Positions 11,322 through 20,060 of a stretch of DNA of 64,000 bases are shown in pieces. Made by a program: the position numbers and the translations under genes. A model generated the notes under the pieces. The model worked only from the letters and a program-made list of their open reading frames with translations. It was not told where the DNA came from and made no database searches. The stretch's first letter is position 1, and each line of letters starts with the position of its first letter. Where the stretch lies: assembly GCF_026183675.1 (NCBI RefSeq), contig NZ_JAPIVK010000004.1:116728-180727 (forward strand). Direction: 5' to 3'. The stretch is from Microbulbifer halophilus. GTDB taxonomy: Bacteria; Pseudomonadota; Gammaproteobacteria; Pseudomonadales; Cellvibrionaceae.

Positions 11322-11664
11322 GTCTGTGCAATTTTCACGCTGGAAATATAAAATAGCTGGATAAAAACATTATATTTGATTTTACCTTGATAGGTGGCTC
11401 CGCTGTAGGTCTCGCCAGTAGGAGTCGATAGTTTAATTTTCGGTAGATTAAGCGTGCATGTTCAAAAGGAATATGGAAGTTATGGATTCAGGGCTATATG
11501 TAATTCTGCGCTAATACGCCGACCCAATACTATATATTAGACTACAGGCTGGCACTATTACTGTGAGTCTCATTTTTTCCGCGCTAGTGCACAGTGTTTG
11601 CTAGAGTGCTGAGATTTATAATCTAAAAAAAGAATCGGGTTTGTTGTTTACTTCAGGGGGGGGG
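11322..11664. other. AT-rich spacer between pilA and the sulfatase-like gene
   Basis: About 340 bases after the pilA terminator with clearly lower GC than the window average. No ORF, RNA or repeat was recognised. A promoter for the following genes must lie here. The 3' end carries a G9 run directly before the ATG of the next gene. Confidence 0.5.
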
Positions 11665-13077
11665 ATGTTAGAAAAGGAATATTCGTGGAATTGGGGGAAT
11701 TTTTTCTGGGCCATATTGGTCGTTATTCTTGCACCTAATCTATTTTTCGGTGTGCTGGCGCAGCACTTGGACCTTGGGCGACCTTATATCAATATTGATT
11801 ATGCCTTGGTAATGTTGGTTGTCATTCTGAACCAACGTTTACTAGGTATATTCTTTCTATTCTTATCTTTTTTCTTTGATGCCCTTGGCTTGGTAGGGCA
11901 GGTTTTCCCTATTCTGCGCTTGACTGACATTTTCTACGTGTTCTCATTTGTTGGAATTACACCTTGGATATACAAGTTCTATATCCTTGTGTTTATCTTG
12001 GTTTATATTTTCTGCTGCATGCTATGCATGAGAAAAAGTAATTCAAGAAAGAGACTCGAGATTCTTTTCTGTGTCAACGTTTTGGTTCTTGGGTATTTTT
12101 ATACGGCTATATTTGGGGGGGAGGATGGAAAGCGAATATGGCGACATACCGAGAACCCAATAATAGATAGTCAGATTGTATTCGGTCTTGAGAGTCGCGA
12201 AACAGGCTTTGTTCAGGGGTTGGATGCTGAGGGTGCTCTCTTTGAAGATGTGAAGATATCAGGCGCGACGGCTCCGTGGTTCGATGCTAACAAGGAAGTT
12301 GATGAGAAGGTATTGCTAATTGTTAGTGAATCTTGGGGGGTGACGGATAAGAAACTGCAAGAAGCTATATTGGCTCCAATTCTAGATTTGCGTGAGAGTT
12401 TTACGGATTGGAAACGGGGCAGTATCGATTTCAGAGGGATTACCGTCCAGGCTGAGATGAGGGAGCTTTGTCAGCTCCATCCCCTTCATTTCAATTTTGA
12501 AGAGCATACAGAAGAATTGAAGCAGTGTTTACCTAATCTTTTGAAGAAAAGGGGGTATAAAACCCATGCCTTTCATGGCGCTGCTGGCCTGATGTATGAC
12601 CGTATGAGATGGTATCCCGATGTCGGCTTCGATAAAATGACTTTCTTTGAGAGTCATGTGTGGCCTCGCCGTTGCTACTCATTTCCCGGTGCGTGCGATT
12701 CAGATATGGCTGACTACGTAAAAAAATCCCTGGAAGCGAAAGGAAAAGTTTTCTCATATTGGTTAACCCTAAATAGCCATTATACGTATGACAAAAGGGA
12801 TATACACTCGGATTACCTGGACTGCGAGCACTTTAATTTGAAAGTCGGAAGCCAAAGCTGTAGAAATTTCAAACTGCATGCTCAGTTCTTTAATGACCTC
12901 GCCGGGTTGCTTAAGAGTCCTGTAATGTCGAATACTAGAGTGGTTGTAGTGGGCGATCATGAGCCGCCGATAACAAATGCGAAGGAGAAAGAGCAGTATT
13001 TTACAGAAGGTAAAGTGCCGTGGATCTCCCTTAAGGTTAAAAATATAAGGGGCGCTGAAACTGTCGCAAAAGGGTAA
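11665..13077 (+). CDS. LtaS-like sulfatase-fold membrane phosphotransferase, candidate pilin/envelope modifier
   Basis: A 470-residue membrane protein of the alkaline phosphatase/sulfatase superfamily. Four to five hydrophobic helices fill the first ~150 residues, followed by an extracytoplasmic catalytic domain. The key positions of LtaS-type enzymes can be matched: Glu in VLLIVSESWG, a nucleophile Thr in RGITVQAEMREL, His in LNSHYTYD and Asp-His in VVVVGDHEPP. Such enzymes move phosphoglycerol or phosphoethanolamine groups from lipids to polymers or proteins. Lying between two pilin genes, it may decorate pilin, as Neisseria PptA does (inference). ATG 11665 follows a run of nine G; a TTG at 11641 is in frame upstream, so the G tract could be a phase-variable switch. 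GC is low. Confidence 0.75.
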   Translation: MLEKEYSWNWGNFFWAILVVILAPNLFFGVLAQHLDLGRPYINIDYALVMLVVILNQRLLGIFFLFLSFFFDALGLVGQVFPILRLTDIFYVFSFVGITPWIYKFYILVFILVYIFCCMLCMRKSNSRKRLEILFCVNVLVLGYFYTAIFGGEDGKRIWRHTENPIIDSQIVFGLESRETGFVQGLDAEGALFEDVKISGATAPWFDANKEVDEKVLLIVSESWGVTDKKLQEAILAPILDLRESFTDWKRGSIDFRGITVQAEMRELCQLHPLHFNFEEHTEELKQCLPNLLKKRGYKTHAFHGAAGLMYDRMRWYPDVGFDKMTFFESHVWPRRCYSFPGACDSDMADYVKKSLEAKGKVFSYWLTLNSHYTYDKRDIHSDYLDCEHFNLKVGSQSCRNFKLHAQFFNDLAGLLKSPVMSNTRVVVVGDHEPPITNAKEKEQYFTEGKVPWISLKVKNIRGAETVAKG

Positions 13078-13197
13078 ATTTATTTTGGGCGCTAAATGTC
13101 AGAGATAATAAAAGACTGCCTTCAGTACAGGTTGAGTGAATAGTGTGGACGATGCTGTTTGACTTTTGGTTGGGCTTTAAATTTTTGAGATAATGCG

Positions 13198-14364
13198 ATG
13201 TTAAGTAAGTCAGTAAAGCAAGCCATCGTGCTGCTATTTATGACATTGGTGTTTTTTCTTGGGGTTCACTTTTGGCTGACTGATAAAAAAGGCGTACTGC
13301 AGACTGTTTATCCTCTGCCGGCTTCCTTTTCAGAGCTGACCATAAAGTGTGATGGTCGAGCGCCGTTCTGGCTTAAAGACATGATGCGTGATGGATTATG
13401 GGAGCTTAAAGCTCTCTCTTCCCAGATAGCTTATATTAATAGTGATGGTAAGTTGCATCATTGTGAAAGTGGCTGGCAACGACGTAGTCTTTTCTCTGAG
13501 CGGACTTCAAAAAATTCTCGTTATCGCTACGGTAGTCTTACTAAGCCAATTACCTCAGCTGCTATTTTGTTGTCGGTTGAAAAGGGCATTCTTTCTCTTG
13601 ATACTTCTTTTCTATCCCTTCTTTCTGGGGGCGGCTTTGAAAAAAAATCACAGGTCTCTCCTCAGGGAAAGCTTTCCGTAGAAGCGTTAATGCGTCACGA
13701 GTCTGGTGTGGTCGGTGAGATTTTTGTCGAAAAGAAAAAGCCCTGGTGCCCTTATCAAATGACAGAGTTGGGAAGGGTCAAGTTTCATACCTTAGAAGCT
13801 GGTAAGCACGAGTATTCGAATCTGGGCTATTGTATTCTTGGTGAGGTGATTTCTCGAAAACTGAACGGAGACTATCGGACTATAGTTAGCGATATGTTCG
13901 ACTTTTACTCTCTTGGTATAAGGTTTGCTGGGGAGCAGGGCTTTCCAGATGAAGTGTGGCACGACTATCGTTTCCATGATTTTTATGGTCCAAGTGTACT
14001 GCCAGAATTTGATTACTATGCAGTTTCGTCGACAGCTGGCATGACAGGTAGCGCAACTGCGTATGCATTACTGATGCGGGACATTCTGGCTAGAGATATT
14101 GCTGATTTTCTCGGGACTGATTCTGATAGATGTAATTTTTATCAGATTCGACAATGTTACGGAAATGCGTTTTATCAGTATATAGCTCCGAACGGTGATT
14201 CATTTAATGTTAAAGAGGGCTATATGCCTGGTTCTTCGGGAGTTGTAGTAATCAATGACGATAAAGAGATTTTTGTGTGGCTGGGAAATTCAGATACTCT
14301 AAATGCCAGAGATGGCGAGCGCATGAAAAATTTTATTGATGTATTGGCGCGAGGTCCATTTTAG
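13198..14364 (+). CDS. serine hydrolase, class C beta-lactamase fold, membrane-anchored
   Basis: A 388-residue protein with an N-terminal hydrophobic anchor (residues ~8-26) and a beta-lactamase/transpeptidase-like domain. The SxxK motif is YGSLTK near residue 113, the Tyr motif is EYSNLGYC near residue 200, and PGSSGVVV near the C-terminus takes the place of the third motif. Family members include penicillin-binding esterases and DD-peptidases; the substrate here is unknown. It is on the same strand as, and 120 nt after, the sulfatase-like gene and 76 nt before the second pilin, so it may belong to a pilin-linked operon. It shares the lower GC of this segment, a sign of transfer. Confidence 0.8.
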   Translation: MLSKSVKQAIVLLFMTLVFFLGVHFWLTDKKGVLQTVYPLPASFSELTIKCDGRAPFWLKDMMRDGLWELKALSSQIAYINSDGKLHHCESGWQRRSLFSERTSKNSRYRYGSLTKPITSAAILLSVEKGILSLDTSFLSLLSGGGFEKKSQVSPQGKLSVEALMRHESGVVGEIFVEKKKPWCPYQMTELGRVKFHTLEAGKHEYSNLGYCILGEVISRKLNGDYRTIVSDMFDFYSLGIRFAGEQGFPDEVWHDYRFHDFYGPSVLPEFDYYAVSSTAGMTGSATAYALLMRDILARDIADFLGTDSDRCNFYQIRQCYGNAFYQYIAPNGDSFNVKEGYMPGSSGVVVINDDKEIFVWLGNSDTLNARDGERMKNFIDVLARGPF

Positions 14365-14440
14365 ATACGGGGAGGTCGATCTTGGATAACCTTGTGATCA
14401 GTTTTTCTATTTATAGATGCCTTTGGGAAGGATAGTCGTA

Positions 14441-14929
14441 ATGGAAAAGCAATATGGATTTACTCTTATAGAGGTGATGATTTCAGTGGCCATAGTTGGT
14501 ATTCTGGCGGCTATCGCAATTCCTCAATATTACGATTACGTAGCACGTGGTCAGGTGAGTCGTGTAGTTAGTGAGATTTCCTCACTGAAAACATCGGTAG
14601 AAGATGAGTTAATGAGAGGGTTGGCGCCGTCGATCGATGAGAGTTCTGTCGGCTCCCCTCAAGCTGAGTTGGGATTTAGAGGGTCTGATCTATTAGGCAC
14701 GGCGGGAAACTTGACGGCTAGTGACTTGACTATTAACGGTTTTGCTGTCGGTGATCTAACAGGTTCTCTTGATGTAATTATAGGTGGAAATGCCAGTCCA
14801 TCTATAGCGGGAGCATCTATTTCCCTTGTTCGCTCAGATCAGGGGCTTTGGACTTGTCAAGTGGATGGGACTGGTGCCGGTGCTGGTTGGAAAGTTAGTT
14901 ATATTCCAGCTGGCTGCGATGGTTCTTAA
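14441..14929 (+). CDS. second type IV pilin
   Basis: A 162-residue prepilin starting at ATG 14441: leader MEKQYG, then [18 protein letters not shown] with Glu5 and the helix running into [14 protein letters not shown]. The N-terminal helix resembles that of pilA at 10806, whereas the globular part differs. A C-terminal Cys pair (WTCQVDG and PAGCDGS) marks a D-region. No sigma-54 site was seen before it, so expression may depend on the upstream genes. It may be an alternative major pilin or a partner for pilin exchange; the sequence alone cannot tell. Confidence 0.88.
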   Translation: MEKQYGFTLIEVMISVAIVGILAAIAIPQYYDYVARGQVSRVVSEISSLKTSVEDELMRGLAPSIDESSVGSPQAELGFRGSDLLGTAGNLTASDLTINGFAVGDLTGSLDVIIGGNASPSIAGASISLVRSDQGLWTCQVDGTGAGAGWKVSYIPAGCDGS

Positions 14930-15032
14930 GTATTGATCGATCTTCGCTTGCCGAGCTTCTGTTTAGCCTGAGTTGGAGGGGTGAGGTGGTGTAGACTCCT
15001 GCCCCTTTAACCACCACGTTGAAGTTGCACAG

Positions 15033-15215
15033 ATGGGCTATCACCACCTCACCGGGGAAGAACGGTACCAGATTTCTGTCTTGAATAAAGCCGGGCACAA
15101 CCAAATCGAGATTTCGGAGTTGATCGGGCGCAACCCGGCAACGATAAGCCGGGAGCTGCGACGCAATCGCGGGGTCAGGCGTTAGCCAAAAGAAAGGGCG
15201 CTGCACTTCGTATTT
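15033..15215 (+). pseudogene. IS30-family transposase remnant (N-terminal HTH)
   Basis: A 50-codon frame (15033-15185) reads MGYHHLTGEERYQISVLNKA, then a helix-turn-helix ending GRNPATISRELRRN, which is the start of IS30-family transposases. The frame then breaks; the next expected piece (QALAKRKGAA) continues in another frame from about 15178. The catalytic DDE part is missing, so only a decayed fragment remains. It marks the right border of the low-GC pilin segment. The rest of the spacer to 15393 holds nothing I recognise. Confidence 0.75.
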
Positions 15216-15393
15216 GAATCCGGGCATGGTGACAGTGAGGTGAGTCAAGAAACAGGCGGTGGGGAGTCTGGTGAGATTCGGGTATCCTGGAGCCTGGGTA
15301 GCGCGTCTCTGGGGCAGGTCCTGCCGTTATATGAGTCTGCATCGGATTGGTTGGTGCGCGCGGCGCACTCTGCGTTTACTGGGAAAAATACCT

Positions 15394-18300
15394 TCAATGA
15401 AAGCTTCTCACCGCCTGTATTCCCTGCCACGCCAGGCAGCGGATCTTCTGCCCCACCAGGTGAACTACTGAATAGCCTTTATCCGTGCTGACCTGCACGG
15501 TGCCGCCGATCTCCAGAATATTTCCCCGTTTTATCTCCGCCCGGTAGCGCTGCTGTACCTGCTCCCATAGCACCACATTTACCACCCCGGTTTCGTCCTC
15601 CAGGGTCAGGAATATTACGCCGGAGGCACTGCCGGGGCGCTGGCGGCAGGTGACCAGGCCGGCGATGGTTGCCCACTGGCCGTTGTGGAAATGGGGCAGC
15701 TGTTGTGCCGTGTTGTGTTTGCGGAATCGGTCCCGGCGGCGCAGCAGGGCGATGGGGTGTTCTCGCAGGGTCAGGCCGGTGCTGGTGTAGTCGCTGTAGC
15801 TGTTGTCCTCGGTGGAGTTGCCGGGGGTGTGTTCGGTCACTGTGGTGTCTTCCGCTTCCGGGTTGAGGGAGCGCCAGGTGTCCAGATAGCGGTTTTCGGT
15901 CAGGCTTTTGAAGGTGTCGGCGCTGGCCAGGGCCGTGATCTGGTCTTTGGGGAGCCGGGTCAGGGTGCGGAACTGGGTGAGGGAGGTGAAGGTGTGGGAT
16001 TCCCTCAGGGTGGTAATGGTGGTTGCGGAGGTTTCATCCAGGCTCTTGATCAGGCGCATGCCGAGGCGGAGGGGTGGTTGGTTCTGGTTTGTTGGTTGTT
16101 GATGGGGGCCGTCGGGCGTGTTGATGGGCACGCTGCGCTTTGCCCATCCTACAGTTGTTGTGTTGGGTGTTGGTGATTCGGGGGAGTGGCACTCGAGGTG
16201 GCTTTGTTCGAGGCCCTCTCCCCCAGCCCCTCTCCCAGAGGGAGAGGGGGGCGGCAGTTCGAGGTTGTGGTGCCAGGTGCTATTGAGAATGTCGATTGGT
16301 AGCACTTTCACGTTGTGACGTTGGGCGTCGTAGACCAGTTGGGCGGGGGCGTAGAAGCCCATGGGTTGGCTGTTTAGGAGGCCGCAGTAGAAGGCGGCCG
16401 GGTGGTGGTGTTTTACCCAGGCTGAGAAGTAGGCGAGCAGGGCGAAGCTGGCGGAGTGGGATTCGGGGAAGCCGTAGGCACCGAAACCTTTCATCTGGTT
16501 GAAGAGTTGTTCGGCGAAGTCGGTGCTGTAACCATTGGCCTGCATGCCGCGGATCAGCCTGTCGCGGAATTTGTACAGGTCTCCGTTCTTGCCCCAGCTG
16601 GCCATGGCGCGGCGGAGTTCGTCGGCCTCGCCGCCGCTGAAGCCGGCGGCGACCATGGAGAGCTGGATCACCTGTTCCTGGAATATGGGGACCCCTTTGG
16701 TGCGTTCGAGCACCGGTTTCAGTTTTTCGTGGGGGTAGGTGACCGCTTCCTCGCCGTGTTTGCGGCGCAGGTAGGGGTGGACCATGTCGCCCTGGATGGG
16801 GCCGGGGCGGACGATGGCGACTTCGATCACCAGTTCGTAGAAGCTCTCCGGTCTCAGCCTGGGCAGCATGCTCATCTGCGCGCGGGACTCGATCTGGAAG
16901 ACGCCGACGGTGTCGGCGCGGCAGATCATCCTGTAGACGTCCGGGTCTTCGCGGGGGATATCCTGTAGCTCGAGCCTGGAGCCGTAGAGGGCGATAGCAT
17001 TCAGGGATTTGCGCAGGGCGGTGAGCATGCCCAGTGCCAGGACATCCACCTTCATCAGTTTCAGGTCTTCGATATCCTCTTTGTCCCACTGCACGATGGT
17101 GCGGTCCTCCATGGCCGCGTTCTCGATTGGCACCAGGTGGTAAAGCGGTTGTTCGGTAATCACGAAGCCGCCCACATGCTGGGACAGGTGGCGGGGGAAG
17201 CCGTGGATCTGTTGCAGCAGTTGCGGCAGGGCCCTGCCGATGGTGCTGTGCGGGTCCAGGCCGACTTTCTGCATCTGCTGCGGGAAGTCTTCCATTTTGT
17301 CCCACCAGGCGCGTTCGGCAATCAGTTGTTCGATGGTGGCGGCGCCGATACCCAGGGCCTTACCGATATCCCGCAGGGCACTTTTGAAACGGTAAGAGAT
17401 CTTGGTGGCGGCGAGGCCGGCGCGGTCGCGGCCGTATTTGCGGTAGATGTACTGGATGATTTCCTCGCGCCTTTCGTGTTCGAAGTCCACGTCGATATCC
17501 GGCGGCTCGTTGCGCTCGCGGGAGATAAAGCGCTCGAACAGGAGCTGGACTTTTTCCGGGTCCACTTCGGTGATCAGCAGGCAGTAGCAGACCACGGAGT
17601 TGGCGGCGGAGCCTCGGCCCTGGTAGAGAATGTGCTGGCTGCGGGCGTACTGGACGATATCGTGGATGGTGAGGAAGTAGTGTTCGTACTCCAGTTCGGC
17701 GATGATCTCGAGTTCACTGTCGATCTGCCTGGCGATACGCTCGCTGGGTCCTTCTGGCCAGCGTATTTTTGCACCGGTCTCAACCAGTTCGCGCAAGTGG
17801 GCGCTGACGGTTTTGTTTTTTGGCAGCACTTCGGATGGGTACTGGTAGCGCAGTTCGCCGAGGCTGAAATGGCAGCGGTCGGCGATGGCGAGGGTATTCT
17901 CTAGCGCATCGGCGGGGTAGAGGGACTGGATATCCCCGGGGCTGCGCAGGTAGCGCTCGGCGTTCTGTTCGATCCGGTAGCCGAGCTGGTCCAGGGTGCA
18001 GTGGTGGTAGTTGGCGTTGAGCACATCCTGCAGGGGTTTGCGGCTGCGGCAGTGCATCAGGGCGGCACTGGTGGCCACCAGTGGCAGTTGTTCGCTGCGG
18101 GCAAATTCTATCAAGGCGTGGTTGCGGCGGTTCTGCTGTGGCAATAAGTGGTTGCTGAAGGCGATATACAGGCGCTTGCCGAAGTGCTCTTTCAGTGGCT
18201 GTAGCATCGCCAGCGGCTCCCGGCCCGGTAGCCAGATGGCGATGCTTTTGTGGCAGAGGTCGAGCAGGTCACGCAGGTGGGTGCGGTAGTGGCCTTTTTC

Positions 18301-18615
18301 CTCGCGCAGGCGCGAGCGGGAGATCAGTTGGCAGATCTCGCTGTAGGCGGCCTGGTCCGGGGCCAGCAGTACGACTTTTTCGCCTTCTTCGGTCTGGAAA
18401 AGACTGCCGCAGATCAGTTTGAGTTGGCTGCCGGCGGCTTTCAGGTTTTGTAGCTCCCTGTAGGCGCGGACTACGCCGGAAAGGGAACACTCGTCGGTGA
18501 TGGCCAGGGCCCTGTAGCCGAGTTGGTGTGCGGTCTGCACCAGTTCCTGCGGATGGGAGGCGCCCTGGAGGAAGGAGAAGTTGCTTTGGCAGAAGAGTTC
18601 GGCGTAGTACTGCAT
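15394..18615 (-). CDS. dnaE2: error-prone DNA polymerase ImuC/DnaE2
   Basis: A 1073-residue C-family polymerase of the SOS mutasome, which works with ImuA and ImuB in translesion synthesis. The N-terminal PHP domain begins MQYYAELFCQSNFSFLQGAS. The palm carries RGSAANSVVCYC and the acidic triad region EPPDIDVDFEHERRE. A helix-hairpin-helix region and a C-terminal OB fold (GVVNVVLWEQVQQRY) follow. An unusual insertion of about 60 residues lies between STWHHNLE and PLRLGMRLIKSL. Its DNA (16074-16255) consists of two dispersed intergenic repeats read in frame, and it accounts for the extra length over the usual ~1010-1040. The gene is cut off from imuAB by 1.8 kb of other genes and repeats, and I see no LexA box of its own. 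Confidence 0.95.
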   Translation of the reverse strand: MQYYAELFCQSNFSFLQGASHPQELVQTAHQLGYRALAITDECSLSGVVRAYRELQNLKAAGSQLKLICGSLFQTEEGEKVVLLAPDQAAYSEICQLISRSRLREEKGHYRTHLRDLLDLCHKSIAIWLPGREPLAMLQPLKEHFGKRLYIAFSNHLLPQQNRRNHALIEFARSEQLPLVATSAALMHCRSRKPLQDVLNANYHHCTLDQLGYRIEQNAERYLRSPGDIQSLYPADALENTLAIADRCHFSLGELRYQYPSEVLPKNKTVSAHLRELVETGAKIRWPEGPSERIARQIDSELEIIAELEYEHYFLTIHDIVQYARSQHILYQGRGSAANSVVCYCLLITEVDPEKVQLLFERFISRERNEPPDIDVDFEHERREEIIQYIYRKYGRDRAGLAATKISYRFKSALRDIGKALGIGAATIEQLIAERAWWDKMEDFPQQMQKVGLDPHSTIGRALPQLLQQIHGFPRHLSQHVGGFVITEQPLYHLVPIENAAMEDRTIVQWDKEDIEDLKLMKVDVLALGMLTALRKSLNAIALYGSRLELQDIPREDPDVYRMICRADTVGVFQIESRAQMSMLPRLRPESFYELVIEVAIVRPGPIQGDMVHPYLRRKHGEEAVTYPHEKLKPVLERTKGVPIFQEQVIQLSMVAAGFSGGEADELRRAMASWGKNGDLYKFRDRLIRGMQANGYSTDFAEQLFNQMKGFGAYGFPESHSASFALLAYFSAWVKHHHPAAFYCGLLNSQPMGFYAPAQLVYDAQRHNVKVLPIDILNSTWHHNLELPPPSPSGRGAGGEGLEQSHLECHSPESPTPNTTTVGWAKRSVPINTPDGPHQQPTNQNQPPLRLGMRLIKSLDETSATTITTLRESHTFTSLTQFRTLTRLPKDQITALASADTFKSLTENRYLDTWRSLNPEAEDTTVTEHTPGNSTEDNSYSDYTSTGLTLREHPIALLRRRDRFRKHNTAQQLPHFHNGQWATIAGLVTCRQRPGSASGVIFLTLEDETGVVNVVLWEQVQQRYRAEIKRGNILEIGGTVQVSTDKGYSVVHLVGQKIRCLAWQGIQAVRSFH
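16074..16255 (-). repeat. in-frame repeat insertion inside dnaE2
   Basis: On the + strand this stretch contains a TGGGCA/GCGC element (16121-16152) and a CCCTCTCCC element (16213-16251), joined by low-complexity sequence. Both families are otherwise intergenic in this window. The reading frame of dnaE2 stays open through all of it and encodes a Pro/Gly/Ser-rich peptide. Confidence 0.85.
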
Positions 18616-18663
18616 GGGTGCGTCACTCGTGTTTGTATCGAAGCCGCTATTCCAGCGGAGGCG

Positions 18664-19469
18664 TTATCCCGGTATCGGATCGAGTCCGGTATGACAAAAT
18701 GATCCGGGATTCGATTGAGGGGCCCCGTTCCCTGGATTCCGGCCTTTGCCGGAATGACGGCAGGGGGCCTTGTCATCCCGGACTTGATCCGGGCTCCAGT
18801 TGAGGGGCCCCGTTCCCTGGATTCCGGCTTTCGCCGGACTGACGGCAGGGGGCCTTGTCATCCCGGACTTGATCCGGGATCCAGTTGAGGGGCCCCGTTC
18901 CCTGGATTCCGGCCTTCGCCGGAATGACGGCAGGGGGGGCCTCGTCGTCCCGGACTTGATCCGGGATCCAGTTGAGGGGCCGGTTCCCTAGATTCCGGCT
19001 TTCGCCGGAATGACGGCAGGGGGCCTTGTCATCCCGGACTTGATCCGGGCTCCAGTTGAGGGGCCCCGTTCCCTGGATTCCGGCTGACGCCGGAATGACG
19101 GCAGGAGGCCTTGTCATCCCGGCCTTGATCCGGGATCCCGTTGAGGGGCCGGTTCCCTAGATGCCGGCTTTCGCCGGAATGACGGCAGGGGGCCTTGTCA
19201 TCCCGGCCTTGATCCGGGATCCAGTTGAGGGGCCCCGTTCCCTGGATTCCGGCTTTCGCCGGAATGACGGCAGGAGGCCTTGTCATCCCGGACTTGATCC
19301 GGGATCCAGTTGAGGGGCCCCGTTCCCTGGATTCCGGCTTTCGCCGGAATGACGGCAGGAGGCCTTGTCATCCCGGACTTGATCCGGGATCCAGTTGAGG
19401 GGCCCCGTTCCCTGGATTCCGGTACCGGATCAGGTCCGGCATGACGTTCCTTTGCCGGAATGACGAGAC
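18664..19469. repeat. tandem array of eight ~85-bp palindromic repeats
   Basis: The marker GACGGCAG recurs at 18756, 18841, 18926, 19012, 19097, 19181, 19266 and 19351, so the period is 84-86 bp. Each unit contains two palindromes: ATTCCGGC...GCCGGAAT and CCCGGA...TCCGGG. A degenerate half unit lies at each end. Units differ by a few substitutions and there are no unique spacers. A single, diverged copy of the same architecture is at 25811-25884. Read as protein this gives the VIPAKAGIQ-type spurious ORFs known from many proteobacterial genomes; no real gene is present. It fills the space between dnaE2 and the GIY-YIG gene. Confidence 0.95.
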
Positions 19470-19471
19470 GC

Positions 19472-19762
19472 TTAGAATATTTCGGAGTAGAGGTCTCGCC
19501 AGTGTGGATTGAACTGTTCGATTAAATTGAGCTTCCAGATCCTCTTCCAGTTTTTGATGGCTTTTTCTCTGCTGATTGCATTCTCCATAGTGCTGTGCAT
19601 TTCGTACCAGACGAGATTCTTGACGGTGTACTTTTTGGTAAAGCCATCGATAAAGCCATTCTTGTGTTGCCATATCCTCTGTACCAGGTTGGAGGTGGCA
19701 CCCGTATAAAGAGTACCGTTGCGCTTGCTACTAAGGATGTAGATACAAGGTTGTCTGTTCAC
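19472..19762 (-). CDS. GIY-YIG nuclease domain protein
   Basis: A 96-residue single-domain GIY-YIG protein. The motif halves are CIYIL and LYTGATSNLVQRIWQHKNG, with Arg of VQRIWQH and the Glu of MENAISREKAIKNWKR at the expected catalytic places. The C-terminus NPHWRDLY is typical of this small stand-alone group, whose function is unknown. The start seems to be GTG at 19762. The stop lies only a few bases from the last palindromic repeat of the array, which suggests that gene and array belong together (inference). Confidence 0.9.
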   Translation of the reverse strand: MNRQPCIYILSSKRNGTLYTGATSNLVQRIWQHKNGFIDGFTKKYTVKNLVWYEMHSTMENAISREKAIKNWKRIWKLNLIEQFNPHWRDLYSEIF

Positions 19763-19781
19763 TATTGAACATGCCTTTATA

Positions 19782-20060
19782 TTATGCCGCGTGGAACTCT
19801 ACAGTGATTTCAAAGCCGCACGCATGTGCGTATTTCTTTAGAACCTTCCAACTGGGGTTGGTGTTACCTCTTTCCAGACGGCAGATATTACTTTTCTGGG
19901 TACCCATACGCTGTGCCAGCTCTTCCTGGGTCAGGCCGGCAGCAGTCCTCATTTTCAGGAGTTTGTCGATTAGTTCGAACTCTTCTTCAAGAGCATCGTA
20001 TTCGTGCCGCACTTCAGGGGTTTGAAGTGCGCGCTCTTTCAGTTTCTGGAGTTCACTCAT
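19782..20060 (-). CDS. HigA-like antitoxin, XRE helix-turn-helix
   Basis: A 92-residue protein: an N-terminal helical segment, then a Cro/C1 helix-turn-helix (LTQEELAQRMGTQKSNICRL, then ERGNTNPS). It is the likely antitoxin and operator-binding partner of the preceding gene, overlapping its 3' end by 8 nt (ATGAGTGA), which implies translational coupling. Toxin-first order is typical of HigBA-type modules. Confidence 0.9.
   Translation of the reverse strand: MSELQKLKERALQTPEVRHEYDALEEEFELIDKLLKMRTAAGLTQEELAQRMGTQKSNICRLERGNTNPSWKVLKKYAHACGFEITVEFHAA

Noticed and set aside
10400-15393. Prophage or integrative element around the pilin locus
   Set aside because: No integrase, att repeats or phage structural genes; only low GC and one IS30 fragment.
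15240-15491. 83-codon open frame overlapping the 3' end of dnaE2
   Set aside because: No family features and it runs into the polymerase gene on the other strand.
18471-19286. Several open frames of 60-114 codons with VIPAKAGIQ-type sequence
   Set aside because: They are translations of the 85-bp palindromic repeats, a known class of spurious ORF.
18664-19469. Array considered as CRISPR
   Set aside because: Repeats follow each other with no unique spacers, units are ~85 bp and no cas genes are nearby.
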